Part shown: one piece after another, positions 1-6,129 of the stretch | How positions within the stretch are numbered: the stretch's first letter is position 1 | How the letters are laid out: every line of letters starts with the position of its first letter | Assembly (NCBI GenBank): GCA_002448445.1 | Contig: DJYC01000113.1 | Location: 34,989 to 42,509 of the forward strand | Length of the DNA stretch: 7,521 nt | Direction: 5' to 3' | Source: Treponema sp. UBA6988 | GTDB taxonomy: Bacteria > Spirochaetota > Spirochaetia > Treponematales > Treponemataceae | The notes under the pieces: model-generated | Seen by the model: the letters and a program-made list of their open reading frames with translations, nothing else | Database searches by the model: none | What the model was told of the DNA's origin: nothing | Translations under genes and position numbers: made by a program

Positions 1-198
1 AAAGGCGGAACCCCGGAAAGCCCTAAAAAATGGCCTCCTTGCCATTTTTTAGGCCGGGTTTTCTGACGAAAACCCGCGAGACTGTATGCAAAGATTTGAC
101 GCGCCCTCCATGGCGCTATGTGTTCTTGAAAAATGGCAAGGTGTGTTTTTGGGACGCGTTTGTTCAGCAGGAAAAAGTGCCGCAAAAAAAGAAAAAAA
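1..198 (+). repeat. Dispersed hairpin repeat, copy A (probably truncated by the window start)
   Basis: This stretch matches the reverse strand of 3067-3260 at roughly 90% identity by eye. The match runs to the first base of the window, so the element probably begins further left. Three hairpins are visible. The first has 13-bp arms at 22-34 and 41-53 with loop CTCCTT. The second has 9-bp arms at 55-63 and 68-76 with loop TGAC. The third has 5-bp arms at 101-105 and 112-116 with loop CTCCAT. The element ends in an A-rich tract around 185-198. A 62-codon frame starting at 30 is open in both copies, but most differences between the copies change the amino acid and no ribosome site precedes it. 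I read it as non-coding. It lies just upstream of the methyltransferase promoter and points the same way. Confidence 0.8.
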
Positions 199-226
199 TG
201 GATGGGGCTAAAATTTAACCGCCTGT

Positions 227-256
227 TTGACTAAGGCAAAATAAATGCGCTATAAT
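227..256 (+). promoter_or_regulatory. Sigma70-type promoter of the methyltransferase-miaA pair
   Basis: A TTGACT -35 box (227-232) is separated by 18 bp from a perfect TATAAT -10 box (251-256). Transcription should start about 262-264, which coincides with the ATG at 264. The mRNA would therefore have almost no 5' leader. Confidence 0.75.
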
Positions 257-263
257 GCTTTTT

Positions 264-1544
264 ATGAACAATTTTTCACACGTAATTTTAAAGAACAAAG
301 AAGACATTGAACTTTCCCAGGGATTTCCTTGGGTTTACGATAACGAGATTTTTTCCGTAAAGTGGCTTGCCGAAGATGGTTCGGGCGTTAAGACCACGAC
401 GCTTGCAGAGGCACAGGTAAAGTCCGGCAGTGCGGTTGAAGTTTATTCCAGCAAGGGAACTTTTTTGGGAACGGGCATTTTTAATCCGTCTTCAAAGATT
501 ACAGTCCGCCTTATTGGCCGCGAGCATGCAGATAAAATCATGGCGGATCCGGCATCCTATTGGGACAAGGCAGTGCGCAATTCAGTGAACATCCGCGCCC
601 TTAGCTTTGACCGCATGGACAGCTGCCGCATCATCTACGGAGAGGCAGATTTTATTCCGGGTCTTGTTGCCGAGCGCTACGTTGCCTACAGCGGTGAAAG
701 AACGGCTGTTTTTGTTGTGGTTCAGTTTTTGTCCCTTGCCTGCGAAGTGTTCAGGAAGGAGATTCTTGATTCCATAAAGTCTGTCTGCAAACCGGATGGA
801 ATCTACGAAAGAAGCGATGCCCCCGTGCGCGAAAAGGAAGGACTTGAGCAGAAGACAGGCTGGCTTTTGGGAACCGGCGCCCACTTTGTTAAGGACGGCG
901 TTATCACCATTAAGGAGAACGGAATTTTCCTTGACGTGGACATTGTTAACGGCCAGAAAACCGGATACTTTCTTGACCAGAAGTTCAACCGTGCGGCTGT
1001 GGCTTCTTACTGTCACGGAAAGCGCGTTCTTGATGCCTTTTCCCATACAGGCGCATTTGGTCTTAATGCTGCTAAGGCTGGAGCAAAGAGCGTTGTCTGT
1101 GCGGACATTAGCCAGGAAGCGGTTGATTTGATTAGCCACAATGCGGAGGCTAACGGAGTTTCCGGCAAGCTGACGGCTGTTTGTGCTGACGTTTTTGACC
1201 TTCTTAGGCAGTACGAGGAGAAGGGCGAAAAATTTGACGTTATTATCCTTGACCCACCGGCTTTTACAAAGAGTGCAAGGCAGATTCAGAAGGCATACGG
1301 TGGCTACAAGGAAATTAACCTTCGTGCCATGCGCATTTTGAGCGAGGGCGGCATACTTGTTACCTGCTCATGCTCCTATTATTTTGACGAGAACACCTTC
1401 TATTCAATGGTAATGCATGCGGCTAAGGACAGCCACAAGAGCGTACAGGTTCTTCAGAAGAGGGGAGCTGCCCCTGACCATCCGGTTCTTGTGGGCTATC
1501 CCCAGAGCGAATACCTTAAGTGTGCTGTTTGCCGCGTTCTTTAG
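264..1544 (+). CDS. Class I SAM-dependent rRNA methyltransferase, RlmI family (PUA domain plus methyltransferase)
   Basis: Likely a 23S rRNA cytosine-C5 methyltransferase of the RlmI/COG1092 type. These use S-adenosylmethionine to modify rRNA in the cytosol. The N-terminal part has the PUA-like opening (LKNKEDIELSQGFPWVY, about residues 9-25). YFLDQKFNR (about 235-243) precedes the SAM-binding motif I, VLDAFSHTGAFG (about 255-266). The catalytic region has DPPAF (330-334) and the cysteine motif TCSCSYY (367-373). From ATG 264 the protein is 426 residues, somewhat longer than E. coli RlmI. An in-frame ATG at 255 exists, but it sits inside the -10 box and should not be transcribed, so I prefer 264. 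No Shine-Dalgarno site precedes either start. miaA follows after 57 bp on the same strand and is probably co-transcribed. The family is secure; the exact target base is inferred from the family. Confidence 0.88.
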   Translation: MNNFSHVILKNKEDIELSQGFPWVYDNEIFSVKWLAEDGSGVKTTTLAEAQVKSGSAVEVYSSKGTFLGTGIFNPSSKITVRLIGREHADKIMADPASYWDKAVRNSVNIRALSFDRMDSCRIIYGEADFIPGLVAERYVAYSGERTAVFVVVQFLSLACEVFRKEILDSIKSVCKPDGIYERSDAPVREKEGLEQKTGWLLGTGAHFVKDGVITIKENGIFLDVDIVNGQKTGYFLDQKFNRAAVASYCHGKRVLDAFSHTGAFGLNAAKAGAKSVVCADISQEAVDLISHNAEANGVSGKLTAVCADVFDLLRQYEEKGEKFDVIILDPPAFTKSARQIQKAYGGYKEINLRAMRILSEGGILVTCSCSYYFDENTFYSMVMHAAKDSHKSVQVLQKRGAAPDHPVLVGYPQSEYLKCAVCRVL

Positions 1545-1601
1545 GGCGGGTTTGGCAAAAGGTTTTTGTAAAAGATTTTATAGAAGGATTCTGTAAGCGA
1601 T

Positions 1602-2558
1602 ATGGAAGGCTCTCCTTACAATTGCATTGTTCTCCTTGGACCAACGGCTGTTGGCAAGACTTCTCTTGCTGTGCGCATTGCCTCCCACTACGGCTGGGAC
1701 ATTATTTCTGCGGACAGCAGGCAGGTCTACAAGGGGCTTGATCTTGGCAGCGGCAAGGACTTGAGCGAATACACGGATGCGGGTGTCCGCTGCCACCTTC
1801 TTGACGTTGCCACTTTGCAAAGTGAATACAACGTATTTAACTTTCAACAGGCCTTCTATTCCCTTTTTGATGAATTTTCTGCTTGCGGCAAGATGCCCTT
1901 TGTTTGCGGCGGAACCGGCATGTATGTGGATTCACTTGTGCGCGGTTACAGCTTTGTTGACGTTCCAAGAAATGAACTTCTCCGCAAAGAGCTTTCCGTT
2001 AAAAGCCTGGAAGAGCTTGGCGGCCTTCTTTTGTGCTTGAGGCCCAACCTGCACAACAGGACCGACCTTCTTGACAGGGAAAGGACACTGCGTGCCATAG
2101 AGATAGAAACTTTTATGCAGAGCCAAGAGGGAAAGGCACTGGCGGAGGCTGACCGTGCAAAAAGGAAGGTTAAGGCCTTTGTACTTGGGCTTACCATGCC
2201 TAGGGAAAATCTTAGGCAGAATATAAAGATTAGGCTAAAGGAACGCTTTGACCTTGGAATGATAGACGAGGTTAGGCAGCTTCACGAGCGAGACGGATAT
2301 TCATGGGAGCGGCTGGAAAAGCTTGGGCTTGAGTACCGCTTTATAAGCCAGTTTTTGGAAGGCAAGATTGCTTCCTTTGAAGAGCTTTTTGAAACCCTCT
2401 ACCATGCCATCTGCCAGTTTGCAAAGAGGCAGGAAACTTGGTTCCGCGGTATGGAACGCAAGGGTGTGGACATACACTGGCTTTCTAAGGACGGCTCAAA
2501 GGATGCCGCCTACAGCCAGGCTTTGGATCTTATAGAAAAGAATGTGGCTTTTGTATAA
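1602..2558 (+). CDS. miaA: tRNA dimethylallyltransferase MiaA
   Basis: MiaA transfers a dimethylallyl group to N6 of adenosine 37 in tRNAs that read codons starting with U, the first step towards ms2i6A. The 318 residues fit the family length. A P-loop GPTAVGKT is at 13-20, DSRQVYKG at 38-45 supplies the conserved aspartate, and GGTGMY is at 103-108. The C-terminal tRNA-contacting part shows RFDLGMIDEVRQL, LGLEYRFISQFLEG and the family signature FAKRQETWFRG. The usual IGTAKP-like segment after the DSRQ motif is replaced by LGSGKDLSEY (48-57), a lineage variant rather than damage. An AAGGA sequence at 1584-1588 is a rather distant ribosome site (13 nt). The 57-bp gap to the upstream methyltransferase holds no clear promoter or terminator, so the two form a likely RNA-modification operon. 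Confidence 0.95.
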   Translation: MEGSPYNCIVLLGPTAVGKTSLAVRIASHYGWDIISADSRQVYKGLDLGSGKDLSEYTDAGVRCHLLDVATLQSEYNVFNFQQAFYSLFDEFSACGKMPFVCGGTGMYVDSLVRGYSFVDVPRNELLRKELSVKSLEELGGLLLCLRPNLHNRTDLLDRERTLRAIEIETFMQSQEGKALAEADRAKRKVKAFVLGLTMPRENLRQNIKIRLKERFDLGMIDEVRQLHERDGYSWERLEKLGLEYRFISQFLEGKIASFEELFETLYHAICQFAKRQETWFRGMERKGVDIHWLSKDGSKDAAYSQALDLIEKNVAFV

Positions 2559-2580
2559 AGCACTTGCCTGTAGCATGGCC

Positions 2581-2625
2581 TGTGCGCTTTGCATTGTGCG
2601 TTTTTGCACCGTGTGCTTTGCACAA
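2581..2625. repeat. Three degenerate TGTGCG-TTTGCAC repeats between convergent genes
   Basis: Three adjacent units of about 14 bases (2581-2594, 2595-2610, 2611-2623) share the pattern TGTGC(G)-T-rich-TGCA(C). Each is partly self-complementary. The last forms a 5-bp stem TGTGC/GCACA (2612-2616, 2620-2624), followed by ACTTTT. It may serve as a weak transcription terminator for miaA, but the stem is short and the T run is poor. Confidence 0.35.
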
Positions 2626-2677
2626 CTTTTGCGTCATGCCGTCTGCCATGCTGGGCGTTGAGTGCTTTGTGTTTGCC

Positions 2678-2899
2678 TTATGCGTTTGCGGCGAGGCGGT
2701 CTTCTGCAGTGTCAACCTTTGAAAGGTAGCCTGTGCGGACGCAGCTTTCAAACAGAGTCTTAGAGATGTAGTCTGTTGTAACGTCGTTGTAGCCGTCTTT
2801 GTCGCGTACGATGCGGACAACATAGCCGTCGTCAAGTTCGCGCACGATTGTCATATAATCATTTGAATTGTTAATGCTTCTTAATGTGTAAGTACCCAT
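2678..2899 (-). CDS. Small protein of unknown function, 73 residues
   Basis: I do not recognise a named family. The gene is supported by a strong ribosome site, TAAGGAG at 2916-2910 on the reverse strand, 10 nt from the ATG, and by a compact acidic soluble-looking product. The sequence begins MGTYTLRSINNSNDYMTIVRELDDGYVVRI and continues with DKDGYNDVTTDYISKTLFESCVRTGYL. It has no signal peptide or membrane segment. Alternating hydrophobic and charged residues in the first half (TIVRE, YVVRIVRD) suggest two or three beta strands followed by a helix. A possible promoter is at 2936-2965. The gene stands alone, convergent with miaA and downstream of repeat copy B. A longer antisense frame in the same place (2835-2530) is a low-complexity shadow with no ribosome site. 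Confidence 0.75.
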   Translation of the reverse strand: MGTYTLRSINNSNDYMTIVRELDDGYVVRIVRDKDGYNDVTTDYISKTLFESCVRTGYLSKVDTAEDRLAANA

Positions 2900-2935
2900 A
2901 ATTTTTTAGCTCCTTAATTTGTTTGTCAAGGTAAC

Positions 2936-2965
2936 TTTATCCCCATTTTTTACATCTGAATTCAA
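2936..2965 (-). promoter_or_regulatory. Possible promoter of the 73-residue gene
   Basis: On the reverse strand, TTGAAT (2965-2960) and GATAAA (2941-2936) are spaced by 18 bp. Transcription would start about 2930, giving a leader of roughly 30 nt that contains the Shine-Dalgarno site. The -10 box is a weak match. A TTGACA further down (2929-2924) has no acceptable -10 partner. Confidence 0.35.
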
Positions 2966-3066
2966 TGAATTGCAGAATGCTTATACTTTATTGTCGGAAT
3001 TACAAAAAAAGATTTTAGTGTTTTTAAAGGATAGGCCATTGGACTGGACTTATTTGACTTTTTTGA

Positions 3067-3260
3067 TTTTTTCTTCTGCGGCACTTTTTCCTGCTGAACA
3101 AAAGCGTCCCAAAAGAACATCTTGCCATTTTTTAAGAACCTATAGCGCCAAGGAGGGCGCGTCAAATGTTTGCATAAAGTCCCGCGGGTTTTCGCCAGAA
3201 AACCCGGCCTTAAAAATGGCAAGGAGGCCATTTTTAAGGCGCTTTCCGCCCTTCCGCTTT
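3067..3260 (-). repeat. Dispersed hairpin repeat, copy B (inverted relative to copy A)
   Basis: The reverse strand matches 1-198. All three hairpins are present. Arms at 3207-3220 and 3227-3240 form a perfect 14-bp stem. Arms at 3185-3193 and 3198-3206 form a 9-bp stem. Arms at 3145-3149 and 3156-3160 form a 5-bp stem. The first and third have the same hexaloop, AAGGAG on the plus strand (CTCCTT on the reverse strand). Relative to copy A, the first stem exchanges an A-T for a T-A pair on both arms, so pairing is kept. The element may extend to about 3319 through GC-rich, purine-biased sequence, but copy A is cut off there and cannot confirm it. As with copy A, it lies upstream of a gene pointing the same way. 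Confidence 0.8.
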
Positions 3261-3335
3261 CGCTCCATTCCTCTCTTCGTTCGGAACGCCTCCGGCGGGG
3301 CTCCAATCCCTGCCGTGCATTAATATGCTACTATT

Positions 3336-3372
3336 TCCGGGTCGTGGCCCGGAGTGACGGCAATCCCGTCAC
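3336..3372. repeat. Pair of adjacent hairpins downstream of xylA
   Basis: The first hairpin is TCCGGG/CCCGGA (3336-3341, 3348-3353) with a 6-nt loop. One base later comes GTGACGG/CCGTCAC (3354-3360, 3366-3372) with a 5-nt loop. GTGACGGCA can pair alternatively with TGCCGTCAC at 3388-3396. They lie 47 bp beyond the xylA stop codon on its transcript. They could stabilise or end the message, but no T run follows, so I do not call a classical terminator. The style (GGGTCGTGGCCC, then CCGTCACCCTGAGCTTG) resembles common intergenic palindromic repeats; that resemblance is from memory. Confidence 0.5.
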
Positions 3373-3418
3373 CCTGAGCTTGATTCATGCCGTCACTATG
3401 CTATGACCATATGCACCG

Positions 3419-4738
3419 CTAGCGGAACAATACGTTGTTCACTATGCCTTCAAGGTATTCCTCCCTGCCGGAACCTGGGTCGCTTGGCTTTTTCATTCTG
3501 GAAGCCTCCGCCGCAAGTTCGGTAAGGCTGGTCTTTTTTTCTCGGATTTTCTTTCCAATTCCGCTTTCAAAGCTTGAGTATTTTTCCTTTACAAAGCTTT
3601 CTATGCGCCCGTCCTCGATTAGAGCCGCTGCCTTGGTTAGTCCCAGTGCAAAGGTGTCCATGCCCATGATGTAGGCGTGGAACATGTCTTCGTAGGTGTT
3701 GCTTGGCCTTCGGTTCTTGGAGTCAAAGTTGAATCCGCCTGTTAGTCCCCCAGCCTTGAGCACTTCGTACATTGCCATGGTAGCGTCGTATACGTTCCAG
3801 GGAAAGTTGTCCGTGTCCCAGCCCAGGATGCCGTTGCCCTGGTTTGCGTCTACGCTTCCAAGCATTCCGTTGATTCGGGAAATGCAAAGTTCGTGCTGGA
3901 AGGTGTGGTTTGCAAGGGATGCGTGGTTTGCCTCTATGTTCAGCTTGAAGTCCTTGTCAAGACCATACTGCCTAAGGAATCCTATTGCCGTTGCGGCGTC
4001 AAAGTCGTACTGGTGGGTCATTGGTTCCTTTGGCTTTGGCTCTATGTAGAAGTCGCCCTTAAAGCCGATTGAACGTCCGTAGTCAACAGCCATGTGCATG
4101 AGGTTTGCTATGTTTTCCTGCTCCAGCTTTACATCCGTGTTCAAAAGAGTCTCGTAGCCTTCCCGTCCTCCCCAGAAAACGTATCCCCGTCCGCCAAGCT
4201 TTACTGTGATTTCAAGTGCCTTCTGGACCTGTGCCGCCGCAAAGCAGTAGACCTCCGCCGAGTTCGTGGAGCCGGCTCCGTTCATATAGCGCGGGTTTCC
4301 GAACATGTTTGCAGTTCCCCACAGGCACTTGATGTTCGTTCCTTTTGTCTTTTCAAGGATATAGTCCGAAATTTCATCTAGGCGTCTGTTTGTAACGTTT
4401 ATATCCTCCGGATCTTCCGGAACTAGGTCAACGTCGTGCCAGCAGTAGTATTCAATGCCAAGCTTCTTCATGAATTCTATTCCTGCGTCCACCTTTGCCT
4501 TTGCGCATTCCATGGTACCAAGCTTCTGCCCGAATGATTTGTCCATGGTCCCCTGCCCGAACATGTCGCTTCCGTTTGCCCCCAGGTTGTGCCACCAGGC
4601 CATTGCAAATGGAAGGTGATCCTTCATCTTTTTGCCCATAATCATGAATTCCGGGTCATAGTACTTGAATGCCCACGGATTGTTGCTGTCTTTTCCTTCA
4701 TACTTGATGTAAGGAATTTTGCTGAAAAAATCTGACAT
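3419..4738 (-). CDS. xylA: Xylose isomerase
   Basis: XylA interconverts D-xylose and D-xylulose in the cytosol, the entry step of bacterial xylose use, and needs two divalent metal ions. The 439 residues are full length for a class II enzyme. The catalytic pair is H101 and D104 in WHDVDL. Metal-site residues are visible at E233 (YIEPKPKEP), E269 and H272 (NIEANHAS), D297 (GSVDANQG), D308 and D310 (GWDTDNFP) and D339 (NFDSKNRR). WWHNLGANGSDMFG (48-61) is also typical. An AGGAGG ribosome site (4748-4743) is 4 nt from the ATG. The gene has its own promoter and a palindrome at the start site. Xylulokinase, a transporter or a regulator would be expected nearby but none is in the window, so it appears to be a single-gene unit here. 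Confidence 0.97.
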   Translation of the reverse strand: MSDFFSKIPYIKYEGKDSNNPWAFKYYDPEFMIMGKKMKDHLPFAMAWWHNLGANGSDMFGQGTMDKSFGQKLGTMECAKAKVDAGIEFMKKLGIEYYCWHDVDLVPEDPEDINVTNRRLDEISDYILEKTKGTNIKCLWGTANMFGNPRYMNGAGSTNSAEVYCFAAAQVQKALEITVKLGGRGYVFWGGREGYETLLNTDVKLEQENIANLMHMAVDYGRSIGFKGDFYIEPKPKEPMTHQYDFDAATAIGFLRQYGLDKDFKLNIEANHASLANHTFQHELCISRINGMLGSVDANQGNGILGWDTDNFPWNVYDATMAMYEVLKAGGLTGGFNFDSKNRRPSNTYEDMFHAYIMGMDTFALGLTKAAALIEDGRIESFVKEKYSSFESGIGKKIREKKTSLTELAAEASRMKKPSDPGSGREEYLEGIVNNVLFR

Positions 4739-4756
4739 AAAACCTCCTGAGTTTTA

Positions 4757-4772
4757 GTTAGCATACGCTAAC
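4757..4772. promoter_or_regulatory. Operator-like palindrome at the xylA transcription start
   Basis: The 16-bp site GTTAGC-ATAC-GCTAAC has 6-bp perfect arms and a 4-bp centre. Measured from the -10 box, its first base (4772 on the reverse strand) is about +1 of the xylA transcript, so a bound protein would block initiation. Its size suits a LacI-type or ROK-type sugar repressor, but the regulator is not in the window. Confidence 0.6.
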
Positions 4773-4778
4773 ATTTAT

Positions 4779-4807
4779 AATATAAGGAGACTTCCATCTT
4801 TTGTCAA
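4779..4807 (-). promoter_or_regulatory. Sigma70-type promoter of xylA
   Basis: On the reverse strand a perfect TTGACA (4807-4802) is followed by a 17-bp spacer and TATATT (4784-4779). The predicted start near 4772 gives a 34-nt leader containing the ribosome site. Confidence 0.8.
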
Positions 4808-4843
4808 GTAAAAATCCTTGGCCTGGTTCTTGAGGGGTAGCTC

Positions 4844-4872
4844 TGGATTGCGTGGCGGGGGCGTGCTATAAT
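4844..4872 (+). promoter_or_regulatory. Extended -10 promoter of the tatD-family gene
   Basis: TGCTATAAT (4864-4872) is a perfect TATAAT with the TGn extension. The -35 region is weak (TGGATT, 4844-4849, 17-bp spacing), as is common for extended -10 promoters. Transcription should start at about 4878-4879, on the ATG itself. Confidence 0.65.
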
Positions 4873-4877
4873 ATAAC

Positions 4878-5657
4878 ATGGAGGAAAAATTGACCTATTG
4901 TGACGCACACTTTCATCTTGTGCAAAGCGCTTCTTATGAAAACCTTTCTTCTTTTGCAGAGGCCTTTGTTGCGCCTGGCTTTAAGGGCTGTACCTGCTCA
5001 CATTCCGAGGAAGAATTTCTTGTGCAGGAGTCACTTGCCGCTGAATTTAGTGAGGCCTTGGCCCTTAAGCTTGCATTTGGTCTTCATCCGCAGAATCCGG
5101 ATTTGTCACTTGCGCCCTTTTTGGAGCAGCTTTTGCGGGAAAAACGCATAGATGCAATAGGGGAGACTGGCTTTGACTTTTTTACGAGTGAATTCCGCTC
5201 TGACCGCTTGCGGCAGGATGAGGCTTGGCATCTTTCTCTTGAGCTTTCTTCTTTCTATGGACTTCCTGTTGTAATCCATGACCGCAAGGCCCTTGACTTG
5301 ATTTTTAGGGATGCTTCTTTGCTAAAGAAAATACCCGCTGCGGTCTTCCATTCATTTGCATTCGGACCCAGGGAGGCTCTTTCCATATTGAATCACGGCA
5401 TAAACGCTTATTTTTCATTTGGAAAGGCAATTTTGAACGGCAATAAAAAAAGCATGGCTTGTGTGGCGGAACTTCCGCTTGAACGGCTTTTTTTTGAAAC
5501 TGATGCGCCCTACCAGACTCTTAAGGGGGAAAGTTTTACTCCCCTGGGCGACATAAAGCTTGTCTACCAGAAGGCCTCCGAACTTAGGAACTGCCCCCCG
5601 GACCAGCTCTGTGCTTCCGTTGGAAGGAATTTTTCTCTTGTCTTTGACCGGCACTGA
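4878..5657 (+). CDS. TatD-family metal-dependent DNase/hydrolase
   Basis: A TIM-barrel metallohydrolase. Characterised TatD proteins act as metal-dependent nucleases, but the substrate of this member is not shown by sequence. The family's metal ligands are all visible: H11 and H13 (DAHFHL), E96 (IGETGFD), H134 (VVIHDRKA), H158 (FHSFAFG) and D209 (FFETDAPY). H70 lies in FGLHP. At 259 residues it has normal length and no signal peptide. No Shine-Dalgarno site is present before ATG 4878, and the -10 box ends five bases upstream, which suggests a leaderless message. It is divergent from xylA, sharing a 139-bp gap with separate promoters, and converges with the HPt gene 55 bp beyond its stop. No clear terminator hairpin is visible in that gap. 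Confidence 0.9.
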   Translation: MEEKLTYCDAHFHLVQSASYENLSSFAEAFVAPGFKGCTCSHSEEEFLVQESLAAEFSEALALKLAFGLHPQNPDLSLAPFLEQLLREKRIDAIGETGFDFFTSEFRSDRLRQDEAWHLSLELSSFYGLPVVIHDRKALDLIFRDASLLKKIPAAVFHSFAFGPREALSILNHGINAYFSFGKAILNGNKKSMACVAELPLERLFFETDAPYQTLKGESFTPLGDIKLVYQKASELRNCPPDQLCASVGRNFSLVFDRH

Positions 5658-5712
5658 CAGCTTGTGGTTTTGTGCTTTCTAAATGCCTTGGCCGGTTTTA
5701 GACAAATTTTTT

Positions 5713-6057
5713 TTACATTGCCTTTAGGGCTAGGTTTATTGCTGCGTTTGCGGCTTTTATGTCCTGCTCAAAGGCTTCGTTTAATGCCTCAAGGTTGCCG
5801 CTTTCCCTTCCACGGAGTGTGTCTTCCAACTTCTGGGCTGTGGCTGCAAACTGTTCCGCTCCAATCTGGCGGGCAGCACCCTTAAAGTAATGTACATATT
5901 TTGCGGCTTCGGTCTTGTCTTCCATCTGCTCAAGACGCACAAGCTCTTCTTTCTTAAACTGCTTGCCACAGGCAAAGTCTGTAAGGAGCTCTTTTAGCAA
6001 ATTCTTTTCGCCTCCGAGCATTTCTAGTGCAGAGGCAAGGTTAAGAAGCTGTGCCAT
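5713..6057 (-). CDS. HPt (histidine phosphotransfer) domain protein
   Basis: A stand-alone HPt domain of 114 residues, all predicted helical. It should relay phosphate between response-regulator receiver domains or from a hybrid kinase, in the cytosol. The signature is YVHYFKGAARQIGAEQFA, with the likely phosphoacceptor at H56, lysine at +3 and glycine at +4, followed by the conserved IGA turn. A perfect AAGGAGG ribosome site (6070-6064) is 6 nt from the ATG. No kinase or receiver partner is in the window. It lies downstream of secA on the same strand, after a 198-bp gap filled with palindromic repeats. It could be read through from secA or have its own promoter, and I found no convincing promoter boxes in the gap. 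Confidence 0.85.
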   Translation of the reverse strand: MAQLLNLASALEMLGGEKNLLKELLTDFACGKQFKKEELVRLEQMEDKTEAAKYVHYFKGAARQIGAEQFAATAQKLEDTLRGRESGNLEALNEAFEQDIKAANAAINLALKAM

Positions 6058-6129
6058 ACGGTTCCTCCTTTTGTTATGCTATGCGTTTCTTCCGTGCAGG
6101 GGAATTGCTCCCCTTGGGCGCAATATTTT

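Larger units (their letters stand above)
2900..3418. other. 519-base intergenic region dominated by repeat DNA
   Basis: No protein gene is supported here. It contains, left to right: the leader and possible promoter of the 73-residue gene; AT-rich unique sequence to about 3066; repeat copy B (3067-3260); a segment strongly purine-rich on the reverse strand (about 3241-3290) that may be the outer part of the same repeat; and two hairpins near the xylA 3' end (3336-3372). Open frames here are shadows of the repeat. Confidence 0.7.

Noticed and set aside
30..218. 62-codon open frame in repeat copy A, with a similar frame in copy B (3306-2962 reverse)
   Set aside because: The shared peptide reflects DNA similarity of the repeat. 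Most differences within the frame change the amino acid, there is no ribosome site, and the stems explain the conservation better.
582..1139. 185-codon frame antisense to the methyltransferase
   Set aside because: It lies wholly inside a well-supported gene, shows no family motifs and has no ribosome site; it is a shadow frame.
2530..2835. 101-codon reverse frame over the miaA-73aa junction
   Set aside because: The product is low-complexity and Thr/Ala-rich, it overlaps both the miaA end and the supported 73-residue gene, and no ribosome site precedes it.
2924..2929. TTGACA on the reverse strand as -35 of the 73-residue gene
   Set aside because: No -10 box lies at a suitable distance, and the position would place the start site past the ribosome site.
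5658..5712. Two-way terminator between tatD and HPt genes
   Set aside because: A T run is present, but I could find no stable hairpin next to it.
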